From Rubellimicrobium arenae (GTDB lineage Bacteria; Pseudomonadota; Alphaproteobacteria; Rhodobacterales; Rhodobacteraceae): a DNA stretch of 64,000 nucleotides. Where the stretch lies: positions 62,001-126,000 of the forward strand of contig NZ_JAFMST010000011.1 of assembly GCF_017916275.1 (NCBI RefSeq). Reading direction: 5' to 3'. Position numbers and translations under genes: made by a program. The notes beneath the pieces are model-generated. The model was not told the origin of the DNA. It made no database searches and worked only from the letters and a program-made list of their open reading frames with translations. Below are positions 9,093-18,193 of this stretch, piece by piece (position 1 is the first letter of the stretch; each line of letters starts with the position of its first letter).

Positions 9093-10970
9093 ATGAGGTG
9101 TGCGACAGGAGCGGGGATCGCATGGACGATCATCCTCGGCATTCTCGGGGGTGCCGCGCTGGCGGACGGGCCGGAGGCCCGGGCGTCCGGACTGTTCGCC
9201 AACCCGCTCACCGTCCGAACGGCGGATGGAACGCCCGTCACGAGCTGCGCCGATCCTTCGGTCATCGAGGGACCGGAGGGCGACCCGGCCTGGTACATGA
9301 TCTGCACGACCGACCCCCTGCATGGCGGGGACCGGGACGCGCAGGGCGATCTGGTGTTCCACCTCCTGCCGATCTTCCGGTCGATGGACCTGGTCTCGTG
9401 GGATCATGTGGGCGACTCGTTCGACCGCGACCCTCGATCGGCCACACCCGCGTTGCCCGACTGGATCGACCCGACGGCCATGCTCTGGGCGCCGGAGATC
9501 GAGCGGATGGGCGACCGTTATGTCCTGCTGTTCGCCGCGACCGACGTGACCGAGGCCGCGGGCGGGGAGCCCGGCTGCGACGAGGACAGCGCCATCGGCA
9601 TCGCCACCAGCCCCAGCCCCGCCGGCCCCTGGGAGCCGGCCCCGGCGCCGCTGGTCGAGCCCAGACGGGCCGGCGAGGGGTGCGAGTTCCTGTGGACCCT
9701 GGATCCGGAGGTCGAGACGACGCCGGACGGGCGGCACACCCTGTATTTCGGGAGCTTCTACGGCGGCATCGAGGCCCGCGAGTTGATCGTCGCCGGGGAC
9801 GGATCGGTCTCCGCGCCCCCGGACAGCACGGTGCAGGTGACGATCCCGAACCGCTACGAGGGGGCGGAGGTCATCCAGCACGAGGGGCGATACTACCTGT
9901 TCGCTTCGGCCACGAACTGCTGTGCCGGGCCCCAGACGGGTTACGCCGTGTTCGTGGGGGCGTCGGCCAGTCCGACCGGTCCCTTCGTCGATGCGCTGGG
10001 GGTGTCGATGCTCGATCCGCTGGTGGGCGGGACGCCGTTCCTGGTCCAGACCGGCGACGGCTGGGTGGGGCCGGGGCACAATTCGCTCATCCGGGACCGC
10101 TCGGGGCAGTGGTGGACGATCTACCACGCCGTCGAGGAAAGTGACCCCTTCTTTCCGGGCGAGCCGGGCTTCACGCGCCGTCCGGCGCTGATGGAACGGG
10201 TAGACTGGGTGGGGGGCTGGCCGGTGGCGGCGCGCGTGTCCGGTCCGCAGGTCGGCCCGGCCCTCGAGCCCGGCGCGCCGGATCGCCAGGACGTGGTGCC
10301 TGCGTCCGGGGCCGTGACCCTTGGGACCGCGCTGCCCGGCGCCTCGGACGAGTTCGAGCGCGCCTCGCTGGGCGACGGCTGGTCCTGGGTGCGGCCTCCC
10401 GACGCCACGGTGGTCGATCAGGGCGCCTTGCGGCTCGAGGTTGCTCAGGGGGACCTTCACGAGGACCAGGACGATGCCCCGGTCCTGGTCAGGGCGGCTC
10501 CGGCCGGCGATTTCGTCGCCGAGGCTCGCGTCAGGCTGGACGTCCCGGACGAGGGATGCTGCTACAACTATGCGCAGGTCGGCATGGTGATCCGAAAGGA
10601 CGACGACGACTATCTCAAGCTGGTCGTCGTATCGATCTGGGAGACCCGTCAGACCGAGTTCGCGCGAGAGTTGTCCCAGGTTGGGCCGGGCGTGCCCCGC
10701 TATGGCAATACCGTGGTAGGTCCGCCGGGCGAGGACTGGACCTGGCTCCGGCTGAAGGTCCGCCGACAGGAAGTGGGCGTGCTCGCCACGCCCTACACCA
10801 GCCGGGACGGCCGCCACTGGGTTCGGGGCGGCGCGTGGGGCCACGACCTTGGCCCGTCGCCGCAGATCGGCCTGGTCGCGATGGGGGGCGGGGGCGAGAT
10901 CGCGGCCGAGATCGATTACCTGCGGGTCTGGGAGTTGGGCCCCGGCCCGGCGGGTGGGACGGACCGGTAG
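9093..10970 (+). CDS. Secreted glycoside hydrolase, GH43-like, with C-terminal beta-sandwich
   Basis: This 625-residue protein has a signal peptide (MRCATGAGIAWTIILGILGG and on), a five-bladed-propeller glycosidase domain (about 30-385), and a C-terminal jelly-roll domain (about 420-620) like those following arabinanase or xylosidase modules. GH43 hallmarks are CADPSVIEG near residue 50, LWAPEIERMGDRYVLLFAA near residue 131, and GPGHNSLIRDRSGQWW near residue 327. The ATG at 9093 is preceded by GGAGG with 8-base spacing; the GTG at 9078 overlaps that site. It probably acts outside the cytoplasm on arabinan- or xylan-type glycan and feeds the adjacent importer. Substrate specificity is inferred only from the family. 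Confidence 0.85.
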   Translation: MRCATGAGIAWTIILGILGGAALADGPEARASGLFANPLTVRTADGTPVTSCADPSVIEGPEGDPAWYMICTTDPLHGGDRDAQGDLVFHLLPIFRSMDLVSWDHVGDSFDRDPRSATPALPDWIDPTAMLWAPEIERMGDRYVLLFAATDVTEAAGGEPGCDEDSAIGIATSPSPAGPWEPAPAPLVEPRRAGEGCEFLWTLDPEVETTPDGRHTLYFGSFYGGIEARELIVAGDGSVSAPPDSTVQVTIPNRYEGAEVIQHEGRYYLFASATNCCAGPQTGYAVFVGASASPTGPFVDALGVSMLDPLVGGTPFLVQTGDGWVGPGHNSLIRDRSGQWWTIYHAVEESDPFFPGEPGFTRRPALMERVDWVGGWPVAARVSGPQVGPALEPGAPDRQDVVPASGAVTLGTALPGASDEFERASLGDGWSWVRPPDATVVDQGALRLEVAQGDLHEDQDDAPVLVRAAPAGDFVAEARVRLDVPDEGCCYNYAQVGMVIRKDDDDYLKLVVVSIWETRQTEFARELSQVGPGVPRYGNTVVGPPGEDWTWLRLKVRRQEVGVLATPYTSRDGRHWVRGGAWGHDLGPSPQIGLVAMGGGGEIAAEIDYLRVWELGPGPAGGTDR

Positions 10971-11212
10971 GCGCCCCCAGCCCAGGACCGGAACCCCGCG
11001 CCGGACCTGACGTTCGCCCGAGCCATGGAGGTGTTGCCGGCTGGCTCTACCTTGCGGCCCAGGCGCATGCCTGACGGATCGCCCGCAATGGACAGGAGAG
11101 CACTCATGCCGATGCCGGCCACCACCGGACCCGAACCTGGTCCCACATGGAGCCGGGACGGATCAGGTCCCGAGCTGGTCCCGGCCCGGCCGGCTCAGGT
11201 CCTCGCCGGACG

Positions 11213-13036
11213 ATGATCGAGATGCCGGAGTCCAACCCGCGCCCGCGACGGGAGATCGGGGACCACGGCATGATCGGCAACCAGGAGACCGCCGCGCTGG
11301 TGGCGCGGGACGGAACGGTGGACTTCCTGTGCTGGCCCCGCCTGGACAGTCCGTCCGTCTTTGCCGCGCTGCTCGACCCCGACCATGGCGGCGCCTTCGA
11401 GCTTTGGCCGGATCTGGAGGGCGCACGCGCCGTGCAGATCTACCTGCCCGACACCAACGTCCTGATGACGCGGTGGCTGTCCGCAGAGGGCTGCGCCGAG
11501 GTGGTGGACCTGATGCCCCATCCTGACGAAGGCGACGCGACGGCCCGGCGCCTGATCCGTCGCCTGCGCGTCACCAAGGGACGGGTCGCCTTTCACCTGC
11601 GATGCCGGCCGCGCTTTGACTATGCCCGCGAAACTCCGGCCTGCAGGCGGGCCGGGCAGGGCGCCCTCTTCCAGGGTCGCGACATCGCGCTCCGGCTCGA
11701 CGGCTCGGTGCCCATCGAGGCGGCCGAGGGCGAAGGCCGCGCCGATCTGGTCCTGGACACCCACGAAGAGGCCTGGTTCGTCCTGGGCGAAGCCGATGCG
11801 CCTGCCTCCTCGGGCGAGGAGGTGCGGGCTGTCACGGACCGGACAGCGGCAGCCTGGAGGAGCTGGGCGCGGCGGTCCACCTACCGGGGCCGCTGGCGGG
11901 AGCACGTCACGCGCTCGGCGCTCGTCCTGAAGCTGCTGACCTCGGCCGAGCATGGGTCCGTGGCGGCTGCGGCGACCTTCGGCCTGCCCGAGGCGGAGGG
12001 AGGCGTGCGCAACTGGGACTACCGCGCGACCTGGATCCGCGACGCCTCGTTCACGGTCTATGCCTTTATGCGGCTGGGCTACCTCGAGGAGGCCGAGCGG
12101 TTCCGCCGTTGGGTGGGCCGATGCATGATCACGAGCGGCGACCAGGATCCGCTCCGGGTCGTCTACGCCCTGGCCGGGGGCGAGGTGGCCCGCGAGGAGG
12201 AGCTGTCGCACCTGGCCGGCTATGGCGGCGCGCGTCCGGTCCGGATCGGCAACGCCGCCGGGCACCAGCGCCAACTCGACATCTATGGCGAGCTTCTGGA
12301 CAGCGTCTACCTGTCCAACAAATACGGCTCGGCCATCAGCCGGCAGGGATGGAGCCACATCCGGGAGATCGTGGAGCATGTCCGCGCCCACTGGCGCGAG
12401 GCCGACGCCGGAATCTGGGAGGTCCGGGGCGAGGCGCAGGAGTTCCTGCATTCCCGCCTGATGTGCTGGGTGGCGCTCGACCGGGCGGCGCGGCTGGCGC
12501 GGAAGCGATCGCTCCCTGCGCCGGTGGTCGAATGGGAGGCCGAGCGCGACCGCATCGCCGAGAACATCTGGGACGAGTTCCGCCATCCCCAGCACGGCTA
12601 TTTCGTCCGAGCCCGGGGAAGCACCGAGCTCGATGGCGCGCTTCTGATGATGCCGCTCGTGCGGTTCGTCTCGGCGACGGACCCGGTCTGGCTGTCCACG
12701 CTCGTGGCGATCCGCAACCATCTGTCGGACGACGGGCTCATCCTGCGCTACCGCGCCGAGGACGGGCTGCCGGGGCAGGAAGGCGCGTTTTCGACCTGCA
12801 CCTTCTGGTATGCGGAATGCCTGGCCCGGGCGGGACGGCTGGACGAGGCGCAACTGGTGATGGAACGCGGGCTGCGCCACGCCAACCACCTTGGCCTCTT
12901 TTCCGAGGAGTGGAGCGCCCTGGGCGAGCCGCTGGGCAACTTCCCCCAGGCGCTGACCCATCTGGCCTTCGTCAGCGCGGCGTTCTTCCTCGACCGCCAG
13001 CTGTCGGACCCGACAGGGCAGGTCTGGCAGCCCTAG
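11213..13036 (+). CDS. Glycoside hydrolase family 15 (glucoamylase/trehalase-like)
   Basis: This 607-residue protein resembles bacterial GH15 enzymes, inverting alpha-glucosidases that include glucoamylases and trehalases. It has the N-terminal module beginning IGDHGMIGNQETAALVARDG, where GTVDFLCWPRLDSPSVFA is highly characteristic, followed by an (alpha/alpha)6 barrel with NWDYRATWIRDASFTVYAF near residue 266, and AFSTCTFWYAECLARAG near residue 524. No signal peptide is visible. The start is the ATG at 11213; an open frame extends upstream to 11147 without a good ribosome site. The 242 bases before it (10971-11212) show no convincing gene. It follows the GH43 gene on the same strand but with a gap, so co-transcription is uncertain. 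Confidence 0.85.
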   Translation: MIEMPESNPRPRREIGDHGMIGNQETAALVARDGTVDFLCWPRLDSPSVFAALLDPDHGGAFELWPDLEGARAVQIYLPDTNVLMTRWLSAEGCAEVVDLMPHPDEGDATARRLIRRLRVTKGRVAFHLRCRPRFDYARETPACRRAGQGALFQGRDIALRLDGSVPIEAAEGEGRADLVLDTHEEAWFVLGEADAPASSGEEVRAVTDRTAAAWRSWARRSTYRGRWREHVTRSALVLKLLTSAEHGSVAAAATFGLPEAEGGVRNWDYRATWIRDASFTVYAFMRLGYLEEAERFRRWVGRCMITSGDQDPLRVVYALAGGEVAREEELSHLAGYGGARPVRIGNAAGHQRQLDIYGELLDSVYLSNKYGSAISRQGWSHIREIVEHVRAHWREADAGIWEVRGEAQEFLHSRLMCWVALDRAARLARKRSLPAPVVEWEAERDRIAENIWDEFRHPQHGYFVRARGSTELDGALLMMPLVRFVSATDPVWLSTLVAIRNHLSDDGLILRYRAEDGLPGQEGAFSTCTFWYAECLARAGRLDEAQLVMERGLRHANHLGLFSEEWSALGEPLGNFPQALTHLAFVSAAFFLDRQLSDPTGQVWQP

Positions 13037-13084
13037 TCGGTGCGGCCCTGGCCCCGGCACAGGCATCAACCCTGGCGGGGTCGC

Positions 13085-14854
13085 TCAGTCGCCGATGGCC
13101 ACCCCCTCGCGGCGGCTGTCGGCCCCCCCGACAAGTCCCCTCGGCGTCACCACGATGGCCTGGATGCCGGAGTTCATCTCCATCACGCTCACCTCGTGGC
13201 CCATCGCCTCCAGCGGCGCCTGCCAGGCTTCGGCCTCGGTTCCCGCCTCGAGTTCCGTCGGGCCGTTGCGGGAGCCGAAGTTGGGAAGGTCCACGGCCTC
13301 CTGCGGGTCGAGGCCCCAGTCGAGGATGCCGACCAGCGTCTTGCCCACGAAGTTGATGATCTGGCTCCCCCCCGGCGATCCGGTGACGACGTAAAGGCGG
13401 CCGAAGGCGTCGAAGACGATGGTCGGTGCCATGGAGCTGCGTGGGCGCTTGCCGGGCTCGACGCGGTTGGCGACCGCGACGCCGTCCTCCTCGGGGGAAA
13501 AGGAGAAGTCGGTGAGCTCGTTGTTCAGGAGGAACCCGCTGGCCGTCATCAACCGCGATCCGAAGCCGGATTCGATGGTGGTCGTCATCGAAACCGCGTT
13601 GCCGTCACGGTCCACGACGGAAATGTGGCTGGTGCCGTTCTCGATGCCGTCGGCCGCGGCCTGGCGCGCGCCTTGCTGGAACGGCGGGTTCCCCGGCTCG
13701 GCCTCGCCCATGGAGCGGGCCGGATCGATCAGCGCGGCCCGGCCGTCGATATAGCCGTCGTCGAGCAGCCCGCGCAGGGGAACGCTGACGAAATCGGGAT
13801 CGCCGAGATAGCGGGCGCGGTCGGCGAAGGCGAGCCGCCCGGCCTCGGAGAACCAGTGGACCGCTTCGGGCCCGGCGCCCAGCTGCGCCATGTCGACGGC
13901 CTCGATGGCGCCGAGGATCTGCTGGATGGCGACGGCCCCGGACGAGGGCGGGCCCATGCCGCAGACCCGGTAGGCGCGATACGGCCCGCAGACCGGGTCC
14001 CGCTCGACCACCCGATAGCCGTCGAGATCGGCGAGCGTCATGTCGCCGGGGTTGGACGGGTGCCCGGTCACGGTCGCGACGATGTCCTCCGCCACCGCAC
14101 CCGTGTAGAAGGCATCGGCGCCTTCGTTCGCGATCCGCCGCAGGGTCTCGGCCAGCGCCGGATTGCGGAGGAGGGTGCCTGCCGCCTTGGGCGTGCCGTC
14201 GGCCTCGAAGAAGAGGGCGCGGGCCCTCGGGTCGTCGTCCAGCGCCTCCTCCTGCGCAAGGAGCCCGGCGAGACGGGGCGAGATCCGGAAGCCTTCCTCG
14301 GCCAGCCGGATCGCCGGCTCGAAGAGCCGTTGCCAAGGCAGCCGGCCCCAGCGGTCGTGCGCGGCCTCGAGGAGCCGCACCGTTCCCGGCACCCCGACCG
14401 AGCGCCCGCCCACCACGGCGGCCATGAAGTCCAGCGGCTCGCCGTCCGGGCCGAGGAAGCGGTCGGGCGTCGCGGCGGCGGGGGCCGTCTCGCGGCCGTC
14501 CAGGGTCGAGAGCTCCCGCCGCCCGGCGTCCCAGTGCAGGAGGAACGCGCCGCCGCCGATCCCGGAGCTTTGCGGCTCCACGAGGTTCAGCACGAGTTGG
14601 ACGGCGATGGCGGCATCCACCGCGTTGCCTCCGGCCCGGAGGATGTCGAGGCCGGCCTGCGCCGCGAGAGGGTTGGCCGCCGCGACCATCTGCTCGGACG
14701 CCTCGCCCTGGCTGCGGGCCGTCCGTCCGGTCGCGGCTTCGGGCGCGGGATCCAGTGCCGCCTCCTGCGCGTGCGGCTGCATGGGCCAGAGGGATGAGAT
14801 CGCGATCAGCGTGGCGGCCGGAAGCACGCGCCACGAAGGGGCCGGATGGAACAT
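13085..14854 (-). CDS. ggt: Gamma-glutamyltransferase
   Basis: This 589-residue precursor matches periplasmic gamma-glutamyltransferase, which cleaves or transfers the gamma-glutamyl group of glutathione and other gamma-glutamyl compounds. It has a signal peptide (about 1-30), the N-terminal motif ANPLAAQAGLDILRAGGNAVD, the GIGGGAF loop near residue 98, and the autoprocessing/nucleophile threonine T408 in NGTSHISVVD; cleavage before T408 would give large and small subunits. The small subunit holds the GSPGGSQI loop. It lies 146 bases after the gamma-glutamyl ligase-like gene on the same strand, which hints at a shared gamma-glutamyl theme, although a hairpin between them may separate transcription. 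Confidence 0.94.
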   Translation of the reverse strand: MFHPAPSWRVLPAATLIAISSLWPMQPHAQEAALDPAPEAATGRTARSQGEASEQMVAAANPLAAQAGLDILRAGGNAVDAAIAVQLVLNLVEPQSSGIGGGAFLLHWDAGRRELSTLDGRETAPAAATPDRFLGPDGEPLDFMAAVVGGRSVGVPGTVRLLEAAHDRWGRLPWQRLFEPAIRLAEEGFRISPRLAGLLAQEEALDDDPRARALFFEADGTPKAAGTLLRNPALAETLRRIANEGADAFYTGAVAEDIVATVTGHPSNPGDMTLADLDGYRVVERDPVCGPYRAYRVCGMGPPSSGAVAIQQILGAIEAVDMAQLGAGPEAVHWFSEAGRLAFADRARYLGDPDFVSVPLRGLLDDGYIDGRAALIDPARSMGEAEPGNPPFQQGARQAAADGIENGTSHISVVDRDGNAVSMTTTIESGFGSRLMTASGFLLNNELTDFSFSPEEDGVAVANRVEPGKRPRSSMAPTIVFDAFGRLYVVTGSPGGSQIINFVGKTLVGILDWGLDPQEAVDLPNFGSRNGPTELEAGTEAEAWQAPLEAMGHEVSVMEMNSGIQAIVVTPRGLVGGADSRREGVAIGD

Positions 14855-14971
14855 GGACGTCCTCCGTCGGGATGTGGGCTCGGGGTTGGCCGGACGAGCC
14901 TATCACGGGACAGGCCGTGGGCCGAACGGATTCGGAACCGCGCCGCGGGGGATCGGAACCCGGACGCCAGC

Positions 14972-15000
14972 CCGCCCGGAGCCCGGCCCCGACCGGGCGG
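14972..15000 (-). terminator. Hairpin directly after the glutamine-synthetase-like gene
   Basis: A perfect 8-bp inverted repeat, CCGCCCGG and CCGGGCGG, with a 13-base loop abuts the stop codon of the gene ending at 15001. A smaller alternative stem is nested inside it. There is no U tract. It could end the long minus-strand operon or attenuate read-through into ggt. Confidence 0.4.
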
Positions 15001-16314
15001 TCAGTAGACCCCGGCGTAGGCCGCGCAACGGTCGGCGATGCTCTTGTCCGCCATCATCGCGGCCTCGAACCGCTTGTGCGCGAGGTAGACCTCGCTGAAG
15101 CGGCCGGGGAACCAGGCGCGGACGACCTCGTCGGCCTCGAACCGGTCGAGCGCTTCCTCGAGCGATGCGGGCAGCCGTTCATAGCCACGCCGGGCGAGGT
15201 CCTCGGGCGAAAGTTCCGCGAGGTCCTCCTCGGTCGCCGAGGGGGCGGGAAGGCCGTCCTCGATTCCCTGGGCGCCCGCATGAAGGATGGCCGCCAGGGC
15301 CAGATGGGGGGAGGCCGTGGCATCGGCGGCCCGGAATTCGAAGTTGTAGCGGCGCGCCACGGCCTCGGGCGTGTCGCCCGCCACGGGGCAGATGCGGACC
15401 GACGCCTCGCGGTCGCGGAATCCGAGGTTGTTGAACGCCGCGCTCCAGCGATGGGGCGTGAGCCGCAGGTAGGAGATGGCCGATGGCGCGGTGATGGCCA
15501 CGATGCTCCCCAGATGGCGCAGGATGCCGGCCACGAAGGCACCGGTCTGGCGCGACATGCCGGAGGGGCCGTCCGGGTCCCAGGTCGCCGGGCGGCCCTC
15601 CGCGTCGAGGAAGCTGAGGTGGATGTGGACGCCGTTGCCCACGCCCTTGGGGTCAAGGATGGGGGTGAAGGTCGCCCGCTCCCCCAGTCCAAGCGCCGCC
15701 TGCTGCACGATCATGCGGACATAGGTCGCGGCATCGGCCACGCGGACGCCCTCTTCGGGGGCGATGGTCACCTCGTACTGGTTGTCGCCGTATTCCTTCA
15801 TGATGCTGTCCGGGGTCAGTCCCGCCTGCCCGAGCCCGGCCATGACGGCGCCCAGGAACGGCGCCTGCGCTGCGAAGCCCGCATGGCTGTAGGCCCAGCC
15901 GGGCGGAACGGCGGCGCCGGTCAGCTGGAACTCCTGCTCGAAGGCGCCGCGGACGCGGAGGCCGGCCACCCGTTCGAGCCGGTCCAGGGCCCCCCTGAGG
16001 ATCGAGCGGGTGCAACACTCCCACGGCTCCCCCTCGAGGGAGCGCACGTCGCCCAGCATCATGTCCTCGGGCGGGCGTCCGTCCTGGAAGTCCACGGTGG
16101 CCCGCGAGCCCGGTTCGGGGACCAGGACGAGGTCGCCCAGCGCGCCATAGGGGCTGGGCGCGATCGCGTCGAAGCAGGTGATCTGGACGTTGGTCGGCGT
16201 CCAGCCGATGCCGGACCGCTGCCGCGTGTCGAGCTGCGCGGCGGGGAACCCCTTGCCCCGGAGCTTTCCGGCGATGTCGGTCAGGGCGGCGAAGACGAGC
16301 GGCTCGCGGATCAT
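15001..16314 (-). CDS. Glutamine-synthetase-family gamma-glutamyl ligase
   Basis: This 437-residue protein has the glutamine synthetase fold but is shorter and more divergent than housekeeping GlnA. Recognisable elements are the metal-binding acidic motif FEQEFQ (E126, E128), DNQYEVTIAP near residue 177, the GNGVHIHLS loop at 226-234, and RLTPHRWSAAFNN with RICPV later. Relatives of this class join glutamate to an amine other than ammonia, as in gamma-glutamylpolyamine (PuuA) or gamma-glutamylmethylamide synthesis. Its start overlaps the livM stop as ATGA on the side away from the operon start, so it is the tail gene of the Liv-type operon. The amine substrate is unknown; true glutamine synthesis is less likely in this setting. 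Confidence 0.85.
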   Translation of the reverse strand: MIREPLVFAALTDIAGKLRGKGFPAAQLDTRQRSGIGWTPTNVQITCFDAIAPSPYGALGDLVLVPEPGSRATVDFQDGRPPEDMMLGDVRSLEGEPWECCTRSILRGALDRLERVAGLRVRGAFEQEFQLTGAAVPPGWAYSHAGFAAQAPFLGAVMAGLGQAGLTPDSIMKEYGDNQYEVTIAPEEGVRVADAATYVRMIVQQAALGLGERATFTPILDPKGVGNGVHIHLSFLDAEGRPATWDPDGPSGMSRQTGAFVAGILRHLGSIVAITAPSAISYLRLTPHRWSAAFNNLGFRDREASVRICPVAGDTPEAVARRYNFEFRAADATASPHLALAAILHAGAQGIEDGLPAPSATEEDLAELSPEDLARRGYERLPASLEEALDRFEADEVVRAWFPGRFSEVYLAHKRFEAAMMADKSIADRCAAYAGVY

Positions 16315-17315
16315 GGCGTGGTGGGTCCTTGGACGGTGGGCCGGGCGGCACGGTCGGGCGCGCCACGGCGGGGCAGGAGGGCGGAGATCAGGCCGCCGGG
16401 GAGGAAGCGGAGCGCGAGGATCATGGCCACGGCGACGAGCATGTGCCGGCCCTCGTCCAGTCCCCGCACGTTCGCCAGGGCCTCGGAGCCGAGCGTCAGG
16501 ACCACGGCGGCCAGCACGGGGCCCCAGAGCGTCCCCACTCCGCCCACGAGCACCATGCTGAGGATCAGCGAGGTGGTGGCGAAGCTGAACACCTCGGGCG
16601 AGGCGACGCGGAGGTAGACGGCGTAGAACCCGCCCGCGAGCCCGGCCACGAAGGCCGAGGCGACCAGCGCCTTGAGCCGCTGCCGGGCCACGGGGATGCC
16701 GCGCGCCCGGGCATAATCCTCATTGTCGCGCAAGGCCCGGAGCGAGAGGCCGAAGTCGGACCGCACGAGTATCTGGAGGCCGAGGACGCTGAGGCCCAGC
16801 AGGGCCAGGCCGACGTAGTAGTAGCCAAGCTTGTAGTCGCGCAGGAAATTGTAGCCCGGCAGCTGGATCGTCGGGATGCGGACCAGGCCCTGGGTCCCTC
16901 CGGTCAGGTCGGACTGGCTGATGACGAACTGGAGCGCGAGCTGGCTGAAGGCAAAGGTCACGAGCACCACGTAGATGCCCTGGAGGCGCACCACCGGCCA
17001 GGCGACCAGCGCCGCGATCCCGGCCACGAGCACGCTGCCCAGCAGCATGGACGCCCAGGGGTCGAGCCCCCCCAGCTTGGCCAGCAGCCCGGTCGCGTAG
17101 ACGCCCAGCCCGAAGAAGGCGGTGTGCGCGAAGTTGAAGATCCCGGTGTAACCGAGCGTCACGTCCCAGCTCGCCGCGACGATGCCGTAGATGAAGACCA
17201 GGATCATGAGATGCCGCAGGTAGGTGCTGTCGCTGAGGAACGGCAGCGCCAGCGCCACGGCCAGCAGGAGGATCGCCACGATCGGCCCGCGCGAGGAGAG
17301 AAGTCGGGCGATCAT
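16311..17315 (-). CDS. livM: Liv-type ABC transporter permease (LivM)
   Basis: This 334-residue inner-membrane protein matches LivM permeases of branched-chain amino acid/amide importers. It has about eight to ten hydrophobic segments, with family motifs WDVTLGYTGIFNFAHTAFFG near residue 50, a RALRDNEDYARARGI cytoplasmic loop near 195 and GGVGTLWGPVLAA near 272. The start is the ATG at 17315, overlapping the livH stop by 4 bp; a much longer open frame continues upstream only by reading livH and livF out of frame. It forms the pore together with the LivH protein at 17312-18193. Confidence 0.93.
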   Translation of the reverse strand: MIARLLSSRGPIVAILLLAVALALPFLSDSTYLRHLMILVFIYGIVAASWDVTLGYTGIFNFAHTAFFGLGVYATGLLAKLGGLDPWASMLLGSVLVAGIAALVAWPVVRLQGIYVVLVTFAFSQLALQFVISQSDLTGGTQGLVRIPTIQLPGYNFLRDYKLGYYYVGLALLGLSVLGLQILVRSDFGLSLRALRDNEDYARARGIPVARQRLKALVASAFVAGLAGGFYAVYLRVASPEVFSFATTSLILSMVLVGGVGTLWGPVLAAVVLTLGSEALANVRGLDEGRHMLVAVAMILALRFLPGGLISALLPRRGAPDRAARPTVQGPTTP

Positions 17316-18193
17316 CGCACCACCTTTCCCATCAGGCCCTGCGGCCGAAGGACGAGCACCAGGATCAGCAGGAGGAACAGGGTCGAGGGCGCCCAGTAGA
17401 TGCCGATGGTGAAGACCAGCAGCGCCTCGGCCAGGCCGATCAGGTAGGCGGCCCAGATCGTGCCTGCCATGGAGCCCAGGCCGCCGAAGATGACGATGAT
17501 GAGCGCCTTGATGAGGGGCTCGTCCCCCAGAGACGGCGTCACGAGGCGGACGGACCCGATCAGGATGCCCGTCAGGGCGGCGAGGGCGGCGGCGAGGGCG
17601 AAGGCGATGGCGAACAGGCGGGGCACGTCGATGCCGATCAGCTGCGCGGCCTGCGGGTTCTGGCCCACGGCGCGGATGCCGCGCCCGGTGGAAGAGAACC
17701 GCAGAAACGCCCAGAGCGCGCCCAGGACGATGGGGGCCACCCCCACGATCAGCGCCTCCTGCGCCGAGATGCTGGTCCCAAGGATCGAGACGTTCCCGGG
17801 CGCCAGCGCCGGCAGCTCCTTGAGGCGCGGACCCCAGACGAGCTGGATTCCCTTGGACAGGAAGACCGTCGCCGCCAGCGTCGTCATGACGGTCACGAGG
17901 AGCATGGCCCGATGCCCGTAGAAGGGTCGAATAAGCAGGCGCTCCAGCAGCACCCCGACGGCGGCCACCAAGGCGACGGCGACCAGCATGGCGATCCAGG
18001 GCGGCAGGCCCAAGACACCGCTGCCCGCGAGGGTCCAGGCGAGGTAGGCGCCCAGCGTCATCAGGGCGCCATGCGCGAAGTTGAAGATGCCGAGCGTCGA
18101 CCAGACCAGCGACAGCCCCGAGGCCATGAGCGCGTAGACCGAGCCCATGACGAGGCCGCTGACCAGGACGGTCGCGAGGGCGTCGAGGGTCAT
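17312..18193 (-). CDS. livH: Liv-type ABC transporter permease (LivH)
   Basis: This 293-residue permease has the LivH motifs GSVYALMASGLSLVWSTLG and IFNFAHGALMTLGAYLAW near the N terminus, and GGLGSMAGTIWAAYLIGL near residue 235. About eight hydrophobic segments are visible. It sits between livF and livM with 4-bp ATGA overlaps on both sides, and partners LivM in the membrane. Confidence 0.94.
   Translation of the reverse strand: MTLDALATVLVSGLVMGSVYALMASGLSLVWSTLGIFNFAHGALMTLGAYLAWTLAGSGVLGLPPWIAMLVAVALVAAVGVLLERLLIRPFYGHRAMLLVTVMTTLAATVFLSKGIQLVWGPRLKELPALAPGNVSILGTSISAQEALIVGVAPIVLGALWAFLRFSSTGRGIRAVGQNPQAAQLIGIDVPRLFAIAFALAAALAALTGILIGSVRLVTPSLGDEPLIKALIIVIFGGLGSMAGTIWAAYLIGLAEALLVFTIGIYWAPSTLFLLLILVLVLRPQGLMGKVVR

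Noticed and set aside
10971-11212. Small frames in the gap before the GH15 gene (for example 11025-11216)
   Set aside because: Short, Pro/Arg-rich products without ribosome sites or family resemblance.
16329-17399. Plus-strand frames opposite the livM/livH genes
   Set aside because: Rich in His, Gly, Arg and Asp with no domain, and the minus strand has excellent permease motifs.
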